Origin: Pantoea trifolii
Lineage (GTDB): Bacteria; Pseudomonadota; Gammaproteobacteria; Enterobacterales; Enterobacteriaceae
Assembly: GCF_024506435.1 (NCBI RefSeq)
Contig: NZ_JANIET010000001.1
Span: forward strand, 2,976,001 to 3,040,000
Reading direction: 5' to 3'
DNA: 64,000 nucleotides
Each line of letters opens with the position of its first letter. The first letter of the stretch is position 1. Position numbers and translations under genes: made by a program. The notes beneath the pieces were generated by a model. That model had not been told where the DNA came from. It made no database searches and saw only the letters and a list, made by a program, of their open reading frames with translations. Below, one piece after another: positions 48,006-56,148 of this stretch.

Positions 48006-49598
48006 TTAATGCGTAATGCTACTGACCAACGCATCCTGACCGGAGATCATCACGCAGTTGCGCCCGGCATTTTTCGCCTGATAGAGCGCGGCATCGGCCT
48101 GTTTAAGACTCTGCTCCTGCGAACCACTTTCCGGCTGCCAGTCGGCAATGCCCACCGACAGCGTGACATTGCCGACCTGATCGATCCAGTTTTCCGCGAT
48201 GCTGATGCGCACACGCTCGGCCAGAATACGCGCATCTTCGACCGAGGTCGCAGGCAGCAGCATCAGGAACTCTTCCCCGCCGCTACGGCACACCACATCG
48301 GTTTGACGTGCGCTGCCGCGTAAGGTTCGCGCCACATGTTTAATGACGTCATCACCCACGTCATGACCAAAGGTATCGTTGACCCGTTTGAAGTGATCGA
48401 TATCCAGCGCCAGCACCGAGAACGGTTGGCGCATAGTGGTGAAGTAGTCAAGCACCGCGCTCAGGCCACGGCGGTTAAGCAGATTGGTCATGGGATCGCT
48501 CTGCACTTCCGATTTCAGGCGACCAATTTTGTCCTGCACTAAACCAATGCCGGTAAGCAGCGCGCGTTTGACCTGCGCCGCTTCGAAATACCAGGCGCGA
48601 ATGCCGCCAATCTCGCTCGACACACCTTGTGAATCCATCTGGCTGGCTTTACGCGCCAGCTGCCACAGCGGCAGCGCAATCAGTCGCGCCAGAATCACCG
48701 CCACCAGCAAGGTCAGCAGCGCAAACGGCACCGAGTTTTTCAACACTTTCAGCAGTAAGCCGGTGAGCGGCGCCAGTGTGACATCAGTCGGTTTTAACGC
48801 CACCACCATCCAGCCGGTGGTGGGCACGATGGCGTAACCGGCCAGCTTAGGTACGTTCTCTTCTGTCAGTTGCACTTCACCGTTGGTTTTCTCTTCGCGC
48901 TGGCGATCGCTGACGATGCCCGGCACGCTTTTGCCAATGAGCTGGCTGTTCTGGTGATAGAGCACCTGATTATTGCGATCCAGCACGTAAACATGCGTGC
49001 CATCGCGATAGAACTGCTCGCCGAGCAGCGCGTTGAGGATGCTTTTCTTCTTCAGGTAGATGGTGCCGCCGACGTAGCCAAGGTAGCGTCCGTCTTTGCT
49101 CCAGATCGGCCAGGAGACAAACACAATCAGGTTATTGGCGGCGGAAATGCTGGGTCTGCTGACCATCGGCTGACGCTGCGCCAGTGCTTCACGCGAAGCC
49201 TGGCTGGTCAGCTGCATGCCTTTTAGCATCAGCGATTCGGGTGAAATGGCTTTCACGATGCCGTTGCTGTCCACAACGGCCACCGAGTTAAAGCTGTTGG
49301 TTTGCTCACGCAGGCGATTCACCTCCTGCTGCGACAGATCGGCATTATCAAAATCATTACCCAACTGTGTCGCGCTGTAGTGCAGCTGCGACTGAGCCAG
49401 CTGAAAGAAGACCTCGGTGGTCGCCGCCAGTTTGGTGGCGTAGGCGCGATTGGCTTCGAGTGTACTTTCGATCAGGACCATACGTTGCACGCGCCAGGTG
49501 GCGTACAGGGTGTTGGCGAGCGTGATGACGATGCTGGTGATCGCCAATAGCGCGATCAGCGTTCGCAGGTCAGTTTTTGGCCGCAGGCGCATTAGCAT
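48006..49598 (-). CDS. Membrane diguanylate cyclase with periplasmic sensor domain
   Basis: 530 residues. Membrane segments at about 12-34 and 288-308 enclose a dCache-like periplasmic sensor (35-285). A linker leads to a GGDEF domain (365-525) with the active-site GGEEF at 440-444 and an inhibitory RxxD site (RQTD, 431-434) exactly five residues before it, so cyclic-di-GMP synthesis with product inhibition is predicted. No EAL domain. The ligand is unknown. It is the first gene of the accessory block on the perM side and may be monocistronic; 165 bp separate it from the next gene. Confidence 0.92.
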   Translation of the reverse strand: MLMRLRPKTDLRTLIALLAITSIVITLANTLYATWRVQRMVLIESTLEANRAYATKLAATTEVFFQLAQSQLHYSATQLGNDFDNADLSQQEVNRLREQTNSFNSVAVVDSNGIVKAISPESLMLKGMQLTSQASREALAQRQPMVSRPSISAANNLIVFVSWPIWSKDGRYLGYVGGTIYLKKKSILNALLGEQFYRDGTHVYVLDRNNQVLYHQNSQLIGKSVPGIVSDRQREEKTNGEVQLTEENVPKLAGYAIVPTTGWMVVALKPTDVTLAPLTGLLLKVLKNSVPFALLTLLVAVILARLIALPLWQLARKASQMDSQGVSSEIGGIRAWYFEAAQVKRALLTGIGLVQDKIGRLKSEVQSDPMTNLLNRRGLSAVLDYFTTMRQPFSVLALDIDHFKRVNDTFGHDVGDDVIKHVARTLRGSARQTDVVCRSGGEEFLMLLPATSVEDARILAERVRISIAENWIDQVGNVTLSVGIADWQPESGSQEQSLKQADAALYQAKNAGRNCVMISGQDALVSSITH

Positions 49599-49763
49599 GG
49601 CGCGCCGGCCTTAGTGGATAGATTCATCAATATGTGTGCCTGACAGTCTTGTTATTGTTGGATGCACTTGCCCTGGTGAGCTAACGGGCGATTGTACACC
49701 CACAACTCAAATTGAGCACGAAGCATCCTGTCAGCCACACAGATTTCTTTCTCTGCGCTGGCG

Positions 49764-50594
49764 CTAATCGATCAAACCATTGGCATCGTAAAACGGCCAC
49801 GGACCGGGATAATCGCCGATGGCACACAAATGGGTGCTCATGCCCTGCTGCGCATGCCAGCGATGCAGCAAGAAGCCCGGCGGCTCCAGCACAAAATTGG
49901 CTGGGCCATTTTCGGCGAGATCAAACGCCACCTGATGCGATACGCCCGGCGCCACACAGGCCAGGGTACCGGCAAAACGTGCCTGCACTGAGCGATGCAG
50001 ATGGCCGCTGAGCACGCGTTCCACCTGCGGATGACGCTGGATAATCGCCGCCAGCGCCGCCGGATTGCGCAGCGGTTGGTTATCCATATGTTCTATGCCG
50101 CAGAGAAACGGTGGATGATGCAGCATCACCAGCGTCGGCAAATGCGGCTGGCGCTGCAACTGCTCATCAAGCCAGTGCAACTGCGCTTCATCCACATAGC
50201 CCCACGGCTGCTGCGGCACGCTGGAATCAAGCGCCAGCAGTTGCACCCCTTTCACTTGCATCTGCCAGTTCAGGGTTTCACCGCGCTGCAGATAGTGATG
50301 ATCTGGAAACGCCGCACGCAGCGCCTGGCGATCGTCGTGATTGCCTGGCATCAGCAGAAACGGCAGTTGCAGCTGGCGCAGCGCCTGCTTCAACGTTTGA
50401 TACTCTTCTGCCGTGCCGAAATCGACCAGATCGCCGGTGATCACCACCCTGTCGGGGCGCGGCGAAAGGCGGTTTAGCGTCTCGATAACCCGCAGCAGCG
50501 CGGCTTGGGTGTCGACTTTTTTGTAGGACAAACGGCCGTTGGCCTTGATGTGTAAATCGCTGATTTGTGCGATTAGCGTCATTGCTTCAGACAC
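49764..50594 (-). CDS. GpdQ-like metallophosphodiesterase
   Basis: 276 residues from a GTG at 50594, chosen because AGGA lies 8 bases upstream; an ATG 12 bases inside and an ORF start inside the REP at 50627 are alternatives. Class III phosphodiesterase motifs are complete: ISDLH, GDLVD, GNHDD, LHHPP and GHLHR, which build a two-metal centre. Length and the C-terminal YPGPW-x-YDANG resemble GpdQ of Klebsiella aerogenes, which hydrolyses glycerophosphodiesters and other diesters; CpdA-type cAMP hydrolysis is the alternative. No signal peptide. It is the last gene of the putative Pho-controlled operon. Confidence 0.85.
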   Translation of the reverse strand: MSEAMTLIAQISDLHIKANGRLSYKKVDTQAALLRVIETLNRLSPRPDRVVITGDLVDFGTAEEYQTLKQALRQLQLPFLLMPGNHDDRQALRAAFPDHHYLQRGETLNWQMQVKGVQLLALDSSVPQQPWGYVDEAQLHWLDEQLQRQPHLPTLVMLHHPPFLCGIEHMDNQPLRNPAALAAIIQRHPQVERVLSGHLHRSVQARFAGTLACVAPGVSHQVAFDLAENGPANFVLEPPGFLLHRWHAQQGMSTHLCAIGDYPGPWPFYDANGLID

Positions 50595-50626
50595 GAATTT
50601 TTTCCTTTGGATATTCAATGCTAGTC

Positions 50627-50650
50627 GGTCGCCATTAATGGCGACCCTAC
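50627..50650 (-). repeat. REP-like palindrome within the ABC-phosphodiesterase operon
   Basis: GGTCGCCAT, loop TA, ATGGCGACC, CTAC, in the 88-bp gap between the ATPase and phosphodiesterase genes. Confidence 0.9.
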
Positions 50651-50654
50651 GACG

Positions 50655-50675
50655 GTACATAGATTTATGGCGACC
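50655..50675 (+). repeat. Degenerate half-copy of the REP element
   Basis: GTAC followed shortly by ATTTATGGCGACC: the 3' arm is intact but the 5' arm is lost. It faces the complete copy at 50627 as an inverted pair remnant, 7 bp from the ATPase stop. Confidence 0.6.
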
Positions 50676-50682
50676 GGACCGA

Positions 50683-51666
50683 TTATGAAAACTGCAGCGC
50701 AGCGTCCTGCGCCAGCGCCCAGCTCACCGCTTGTCCGGCATGCCAGGCTTCACGCGCGTGGCGATCCACCTGAATCGGTGTGGCCAGCCCGATATCGATC
50801 ATCAGCCGCTGCGACGCGCCCAAAAAGGTGCTGGCGACAATAAAGCCCTGGCGCTGATAGCGATCATCGCTGGCCAGCAGCACATCTTCCGGACGGCAGA
50901 AACGCTGCGGATTGCCGCGTGTATCGACATCCACGCAGTTAATCGCGCCAACAAAATCGGCGACAAATTTTGATGCCGGATGCTGATAGATGTTCTGCGG
51001 CGTATCGATTTGCACCAAACGTCCCTGCTCCATCACCGCAATACGGTCGCCGAGCGCCATCGCTTCCTGTTGATCGTGCGTCACGTAGACTGCGGTGATC
51101 GCCAGCTTCTTCAGCAGCGCGCCGATCTCCAGACGCAGACGATCGCGCAGGCGCGCATCCAATGCCGCCAGCGGCTCATCAAACAGTAGCACTTTAGGCC
51201 GCGCAGCTAATGCGCGCGCCAGCGCCACGCGCTGCTTCTGCCCGCCGGAGAGTTTGTCGATGCGGCGCTGTGCCAGCGCGGTGAGATCCACCAGCGCCAG
51301 CATCTCCTGCACGCGCGCTTCGCGTTCGGCACGCGCCACGCCCTGCACTTTCAGACCGTACGCTACGTTCTCGGCCACATTGAGATTCGGGAACAGCGCG
51401 TAGTTCTGGAACACCATGCCGACGTTGCGTTTTTCAATCGGCAACGCGGTAACGTTGCGATCGTCAAACCACACTTCGCCGCCGACGTCGCAGCTCTCCA
51501 GCCCACTGATAATGCGCAGCGTGGTGGTTTTGCCACAGCCAGACGGCCCCAGCAGCACCAGCGTTTCGCCGGCATGAACGGTGAGATCGAGCGGTTGCAG
51601 CGCCTGATGATGATTAAAGTGACGTGCGCAGCCGCGCAGCGTCACGGTAACGGCCGCAGGATTCAT
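50683..51666 (-). CDS. ABC transporter ATPase (PotA/FbpC/PhnT type)
   Basis: 327 residues. Walker A GPSGCGKTTT, Q-loop MVFQNYALFPNLNV, signature LSGGQKQRVALARAL, Walker B VLLFDEPLAALD and the switch histidine VTHDQQEAM, followed by a C-terminal TOBE-like regulatory domain from about residue 240. Powers the importer whose permeases are encoded just upstream. Start overlaps the permease stop by four bases (ATGA). Family members move Fe(III), polyamines, phosphonates or similar; substrate here is inferred only from context. Confidence 0.92.
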   Translation of the reverse strand: MNPAAVTVTLRGCARHFNHHQALQPLDLTVHAGETLVLLGPSGCGKTTTLRIISGLESCDVGGEVWFDDRNVTALPIEKRNVGMVFQNYALFPNLNVAENVAYGLKVQGVARAEREARVQEMLALVDLTALAQRRIDKLSGGQKQRVALARALAARPKVLLFDEPLAALDARLRDRLRLEIGALLKKLAITAVYVTHDQQEAMALGDRIAVMEQGRLVQIDTPQNIYQHPASKFVADFVGAINCVDVDTRGNPQRFCRPEDVLLASDDRYQRQGFIVASTFLGASQRLMIDIGLATPIQVDRHAREAWHAGQAVSWALAQDAALQFS

Positions 51667-52475
51667 GCTGCCTCCTTGTGTTGGCGCGAAACCGCGCGGT
51701 TAAGCCAGTGATTCACGGCATTAAGCATCAGCAGCAGCGGCAGAATCATCAGAATGAAAATCAGCGTATAGGCGGAACCCACTTCCAGCCGCATCGATGC
51801 GTAGCTGTCGGCCAGGCCAACCGGCAAGGTTTTAGTCAGCGGCGTATGCAGCATCCAGGTGATGTTGAATTCGCCCACCGACAGCGTGATCACCATAAAA
51901 GCACCGGCCAGAATGCCGTTGCGGCAGTTCGGCACCACCACGGTAAAGAAGCGCTGCCACAAGCTGGCACCAAGGCTGGCCGAGGCTTCTTCGAGGCGCG
52001 GCATATCCACCGCCTGCATCACCGCCAGCACCGGCCGCATCATAAACGGCAGGGTAAACAGCACGTGACCAATCAGGATAAACAGCCAGCTGTCGCGCAG
52101 GCCGGAAAACTGGCCGTAGAGCAGAATGATACCGAGCGCGGTCGCCAGACCGGGCAGCGCCACCGGCAGCATCAAGCACTCTTCAATACGCGCTGCCCAG
52201 CGGCCCGGCGCTTTCAGCAATCCCCACGCGGCAGGCACGCCAATCAACAAAGTGACTAAAAGGCAGAACAGCGCGATCAGCAGCGACAGCCAGAAGGTAT
52301 CGGCGTACATCTGCCACACTTGCTCCACCCACTTCAGCGTGAAGCCGCTGCGCAGGCCGATAAAATAGTTATTGGTGACGCCCGCCAGCATCGACAGCAC
52401 CACCGGCACGATCATAAACAGCGCGGTGATGGCGGTGATCAACAGTTGCAGGCTAAACAGTCCACGACGCTTCAT
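51663..52475 (-). CDS. ABC transporter permease 2 of the same system
   Basis: 270 residues, six likely membrane segments. BPD-type permease with the EAA-like loop PRLEEASASLGASLWQRF followed by VVPNCRNGILAGAFMV. Intact. Overlaps both neighbours by ATGA. It would need the other permease, whose gene is frame-disrupted, to form a normal channel, unless it can homodimerise. Confidence 0.92.
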   Translation of the reverse strand: MKRRGLFSLQLLITAITALFMIVPVVLSMLAGVTNNYFIGLRSGFTLKWVEQVWQMYADTFWLSLLIALFCLLVTLLIGVPAAWGLLKAPGRWAARIEECLMLPVALPGLATALGIILLYGQFSGLRDSWLFILIGHVLFTLPFMMRPVLAVMQAVDMPRLEEASASLGASLWQRFFTVVVPNCRNGILAGAFMVITLSVGEFNITWMLHTPLTKTLPVGLADSYASMRLEVGSAYTLIFILMILPLLLMLNAVNHWLNRAVSRQHKEAA

Positions 52476-53355
52476 GATTGCGCCTCCCTAGCCTGCGCCA
52501 GACGGCGCGCCAGCATCAGCGCCAGCCAGGCGAATCCGCCCATCAACACCGACAGCGCAGCGGCGGTGGCAAAGTTGGCGTAGTTGGTGAACTCGCCGTA
52601 AATGGTCAGCGGCAGCACCGCCAAATCGGTGCCGAGCGTAAAGGCGGTGCCAAAGGCGCCCATGCTGGTGGCGAAACAGAGCGCACCGGTAGAAAGCAGC
52701 GCCGGTTGCAGGCCGGGCACAATCACATCCCAGGTGATGCGCCACTGGCTGGCGCCAAGCGAACGCGCCGCTTCTTCCAGCGAGCGATCGAGTTTTTCAC
52801 TCGCCGCCACCAGCGTGACGATGGCGCGCGGTAGCGAGAAATAGAGGTAACCAATAAACAGCCCCGCCAGCGAATAGGCCAGCGTCCAGCGCTCATGCAC
52901 CAAGCTCATGCTGATTTGCGCCAGCAATCCCTGACGCCCGGCCAGCATCACCACCAGAAAACCCACCACCACACCGGGAAACGCCAGCGGAAAGGTCAGC
53001 AGCGCCAGCAAGGTGCCGCGCCCGGTAAAGCGCTGACGCGCCCGGTAAAGCGCTGACGCGCCAGAAAACAGCCGACGATAGCGGCAATCAGCAAGGTCAC
53101 CAGCGTCACCGCCAGCGACAGTAGCACGGTGTTCAGCAGGCTCAGCAGATAGTGCGGCTGGGTGATCACCGTCCAGTAACCGCTGTGCTGGATGCTGCGG
53201 TCGTCCTGCATGCCGATTTGCAACAGGCGGGCAAACGGCAGCAGCCAGAAAGCGCAGAAGAACAGCAGCGCGGGCAGCGTCAGCCACAGCCAGCGGCTGC
53301 CCGGTTGTGTAGGTATCTGGCGGCGCGAGGCCGCCAGGGTGTCAGCCATCGACAT
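52472..53355 (-). pseudogene. ABC transporter permease 1, frameshifted by a 20-bp tandem duplication
   Basis: The gene should start at the ATG at 53355 (overlapping the binding-protein stop, TAATG) and end at 52472 (overlapping the next ATG). The span is 884 nt; removing one 20-bp repeat leaves 864 nt = 288 codons and restores a normal 287-residue permease: FLARQRFTGR joins GTLLALLTFPLAFPG, and the EEAARSLGASQWRITWDV loop follows. As written, translation stops after 119 residues at 52996. The flanking frames are otherwise clean, so this is a recent single event, a switchable repeat, or a sequencing/assembly error. Confidence 0.85.
53017..53062. repeat. 20-bp tandem duplication in permease 1
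   Basis: CCCGGTAAAGCGCTGACGCG occurs at 53021-53040 and again at 53041-53060; with matching edges the periodic tract is 46 bp (2.3 units). Before duplication the unit was flanked by the direct repeat CGCGCC, which suits replication slippage in either direction. Confidence 0.97.
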
Positions 53356-54368
53356 TAACGGATCTCGCTCAGGTATTTCGCCGAGAAGGCTTTCTGCGCA
53401 TCGGCCATCTGCTGATAGTTCACGGTTTGCGCGCGCGCATAATCGCTGTCTGGCAGGAAGAATTTCTTCGCCTCTGCGGACATTGCCGAGGTACGTACCG
53501 GACGCAGGAAGGCATTGGCCCAAATCGACTGCCCTTTATCCGACAACACGTAGTCGATCACTTTCCTGCCGTTGTCTGCGTGCGGCGCGTTCTTCACCAG
53601 GCTGATGACGTACGGCACCGTGACCGTGCCCTCTTTCGGAATCACAAAGGCGACATTGGCGTGATCTTTATATTTGGCGCGATAGGCGTTGAAGTCATAG
53701 TCGAGCAGGATGGGAATCTCACCGGAGATCAGGCGCGCGTAGGCGGTTTGCTTCGGTACGATCGGCTGATTTGCCTGTAATTTTTTGAACCACGTCAGCG
53801 CAGGCGTGAAGTCATTCATATTGCCGCCCTTCGCCTGGTTGACCGCCACGGCCGCCACGTAACCGACAAACGCACTGGCCGGATCGAGGTAGCCGATCAT
53901 CCCTTTGTATTCTGGCTTCAGCAGATCGTCCCAGGATTGCGGCACCGGCGCGCCGCCCAGCGCATCGACGTTAACCATAAAGCCCATAGTGCCGGAGTGC
54001 AGCGCCACCCATTTACCGTCGGGATCTTTCATTCCGGCTGGGATCTCGTCCCAATGCGCGGGCTTATAGCCGCTGATGACACCGGCGCTGTCCGCCTGGA
54101 TGCCAAAACTGACGCCGTAATAAACCACATCTGCCACCGGATTACCCTTCTCCGCCACCAGCTGCGCCAGCGCCTGACCGGAGTTTTTGTTGTCCTGCGG
54201 CACCTGAATCCCGGTGTCTTTGGCAATGGCGTTAAGCTGGGTTCCCCAATCCGCCCACTCGGGAGGACAGTTGTAGCAGATCGCCGTATCGGCGGCCTGC
54301 GCCAGCGAACTGAACAGCGAGCCGGCGGTCAGTGCGAGCGCCCCGGTAATCATTGTGACTTTTTTCAT
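53355..54368 (-). CDS. Periplasmic solute-binding protein of the Pho-linked ABC importer
   Basis: 337 residues. Signal peptide (cleavage after AQA, about residue 25). Type II binding-protein fold of the Fe(III)/phosphonate/polyamine group: DVVYYGVSFGIQADSAG, LHSGTMGFMVNVDALG, PQSWDDLLKPEYKGMIGYLDP, PYVISLVKNAPHADNGRKVIDYVLS. Two cysteines near the mature N-terminus (ICYNC) are unusual. Ligand unknown; an organophosphate or phosphonate is inferred from the Pho boxes and the phosphodiesterase gene. ATGA overlap with the regulator gene. Confidence 0.9.
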   Translation of the reverse strand: MKKVTMITGALALTAGSLFSSLAQAADTAICYNCPPEWADWGTQLNAIAKDTGIQVPQDNKNSGQALAQLVAEKGNPVADVVYYGVSFGIQADSAGVISGYKPAHWDEIPAGMKDPDGKWVALHSGTMGFMVNVDALGGAPVPQSWDDLLKPEYKGMIGYLDPASAFVGYVAAVAVNQAKGGNMNDFTPALTWFKKLQANQPIVPKQTAYARLISGEIPILLDYDFNAYRAKYKDHANVAFVIPKEGTVTVPYVISLVKNAPHADNGRKVIDYVLSDKGQSIWANAFLRPVRTSAMSAEAKKFFLPDSDYARAQTVNYQQMADAQKAFSAKYLSEIR

Positions 54369-55390
54369 GATGGTTCCCTGATATTGGCAATGGAAGAAAA
54401 AGTGGTTGCTGGCGCGGCGATACTGGCGCCGAGCCTTAATCGATGTGGCAGCACGCGCGTGCCGCGGCTGGCTTGTTGTAACAGCATGTCGATCGCCCCG
54501 GCGCCGAGCATGTCGGCTGGCTGGCTCACGCTCGCCAGCGACGGCGCGATGTGCTCGCCGATATCGATGCCATCAAAACCCATCACCGACAGCTGCTGCG
54601 GAATGCGCACACCGGCGCGCGCGGCGTCACCAATCAGGCTGATGGCGAGCAGATCGTTGGTGCAGATCACCGCGCTCAGCGGCGTGTCGCCACTCAGCTG
54701 CGGCTGAAGCAGCGTGAAGTCGGATTGGGTATGGCTAGGCATTTCAATGACCGGCAGCGCGTCGAGTCCGGCTTGTTGCATCACATCGCAATAGCCCTGA
54801 TAGCGCAGACGTGCGCGATCCGATTGCAGCATCGGCCCGGCCACCATGCCGATGTGGCGATGGCCGAGCTGCAGCAGATGTTCAGTGGCTTCTTGCATCG
54901 CCTGACGGTTATCGACGCAAATGGCGGGCCAGTGGGTTTCCTGCGGCACGTTGTGCGTCAGGACAAACGGCATGCTGGCTTGATGCAGTGTATGCAGAAT
55001 GGCGCTGTTATCGGCGTCGGCAACGGTGAGAACCAAACCGGCCACGCGCTGATTCAGCATGTGCTCGACAATCGCCGCTTCACGTTCTGGTTGATAATCG
55101 CTGGTTGCCACCAGCAGACCGTAACCGGCGGCACGCGCCTGCCGCTCCATCGCTTGCAGTTGGCGGGCGAAGATCGGATTGAGCAGCGACGGCAGCAGCA
55201 CGCCGAAGGTGGTTGAACTCTGGGTACGCAGTTGGCGGGCAATGTGATTGGGGCGAAAGCCGAGCTGCTCGGAGGCGCTCAACACTTTTTCCAGCGTGTC
55301 AGCACGTAGCAGATGCGGATCAGAGAAAGCGCGTGCAGCGGTGGCGCGAGAAACGCCAGCCAGTTTGGCCACGCTGATTAAATCGGACAT
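54365..55390 (-). CDS. LacI-family transcriptional regulator
   Basis: 341 residues from the ATG at 55390 (GAGG 5 bases upstream; an ATG at 55426 lies inside the palindrome and is rejected). N-terminal LacI helix-turn-helix (ISVAKLAGVSRATAARAFSD) and hinge helix (NHIARQLRT), then a periplasmic-binding-protein-like effector domain (FGVLLPSLLNPIFARQLQAM; GFDGIDIGEHIAPSLASVSQP). First gene of the importer operon, which is uncommon and suggests autoregulation through the 24-bp palindrome in front of it. Effector unknown. Confidence 0.92.
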   Translation of the reverse strand: MSDLISVAKLAGVSRATAARAFSDPHLLRADTLEKVLSASEQLGFRPNHIARQLRTQSSTTFGVLLPSLLNPIFARQLQAMERQARAAGYGLLVATSDYQPEREAAIVEHMLNQRVAGLVLTVADADNSAILHTLHQASMPFVLTHNVPQETHWPAICVDNRQAMQEATEHLLQLGHRHIGMVAGPMLQSDRARLRYQGYCDVMQQAGLDALPVIEMPSHTQSDFTLLQPQLSGDTPLSAVICTNDLLAISLIGDAARAGVRIPQQLSVMGFDGIDIGEHIAPSLASVSQPADMLGAGAIDMLLQQASRGTRVLPHRLRLGASIAAPATTFSSIANIREPS

Positions 55391-55406
55391 GTTCGCCTCG
55401 TAAAGT

Positions 55407-55430
55407 GCCAATGAGATCGATCTCATTGGC
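55407..55430. promoter_or_regulatory. 24-bp perfect palindrome, LacI-type operator
   Basis: Half-site GCCAATGAGATC followed directly by its exact reverse complement, with a central C-G step as LacI-family operators have. It covers the start site predicted from the -10-like element at 55435-55440 and ends 17 bp before the ATG of the LacI-type gene. Confidence 0.8.
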
Positions 55431-55434
55431 GCTT

Positions 55435-55490
55435 AAACTAGCGGCGAACTGTGACAGCAACATCGCGGAGAAATGACAGCGAGATGACAG
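55435..55490 (-). promoter_or_regulatory. Tandem Pho boxes and -10 of the importer operon
   Basis: Minus strand, 11-bp units: CTGTCAT (55490-55484), spacer CTCG, CTGTCAT (55479-55473), spacer TTCT, CCGCGAT (degenerate, 55468-55462), spacer GTTG, CTGTCAC (55457-55451). Ten bases later comes TAGTTT (55440-55435), the same distance as from Pho box to -10 in E. coli phoA. The 7-mers fit the PhoB consensus exactly; the spacers are less A/T-rich than usual and the -10 is poor, as expected for an activated promoter. Confidence 0.7.
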
Positions 55491-55507
55491 CAGCGCGAAC
55501 TGCTGTC
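55486..55507. other. Hairpin downstream of the DsrE-like gene
   Basis: GACAGCAG, 6-base loop, CTGCTGTC, about 10 bases after the stop at 55517 on the minus strand. No T-run, so it is at best a weak terminator. It overlaps the outermost Pho half-site by five bases. Confidence 0.4.
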
Positions 55508-55516
55508 AGGCAGAAA

Positions 55517-56125
55517 TTACAACATCAGGAAGGCGTAACCTTCGTTTTGCAGCGACGCCACGGTGGTGCCGCTCGACAGCGTGTGGGTGACGCGCGTATC
55601 AATCCAGTCACGTTCCAGCTGATGGAAAGCCACCGACTGATCGCAAATAGTCACCTTCACGCCGGCTTTTCTCAGCTCATCAATCAGCTTGAGATTCGGG
55701 TTATCGGTGCCGTACGCTTTGCGGAACTGATCGTTGTTCAGTGCAGCTGGAACCGCATCGCTGTTGATCGACACCACAAACTTCAGCTGATCGAGCGGTA
55801 CGCCCGCCGCGTAATAAAGGTTGGTGACGCGCGCCACGCGCTCCAGCCCGAGATTGGCCTGATGAATATCCCCTTCATTACGGTTGATCTGGAAGACGAT
55901 TTTATTGCTCAATCCCGGCGTGGTGGCCGGATTGTAGTCCGGCACGCTCACATAATGGATTTTGCCGTAGCCGTCGATCGCCGGCGTGCTCCAGAAGTCA
56001 GCCGGTTCGGTTTTCTTGTCGGCGAATTTATCGCTGACCTTGTCGACCAAATCGGGCAGTTGTAATACATTGCCGCCGACAAAACCTGCCAGGGCCGCAA
56101 TAACGATATAGGATGCTGGACGCAT
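55517..56125 (-). CDS. DsrE-like protein with N-terminal anchor, paralogue A
   Basis: 202 residues. A short hydrophobic N-terminus (about 5-21) is either a signal anchor or an uncleaved signal, placing the rest in the periplasm. The body resembles the DsrE/DsrF-like fold: GLSNKIVFQI, GLERVARVTNLYYAAGVP, LKFVVSINSDAVPAALNN, and a single cysteine in VTICDQSVAFH. A motif just after the anchor, FWSTPAIDGYGKIHY, is shared with the neighbour. Function not known. Second gene of a two-gene unit, 23 bp after paralogue B. Confidence 0.75.
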   Translation of the reverse strand: MRPASYIVIAALAGFVGGNVLQLPDLVDKVSDKFADKKTEPADFWSTPAIDGYGKIHYVSVPDYNPATTPGLSNKIVFQINRNEGDIHQANLGLERVARVTNLYYAAGVPLDQLKFVVSINSDAVPAALNNDQFRKAYGTDNPNLKLIDELRKAGVKVTICDQSVAFHQLERDWIDTRVTHTLSSGTTVASLQNEGYAFLML

Positions 56126-56148
56126 TTCACTTCTCCTGTGCCTGAGAT

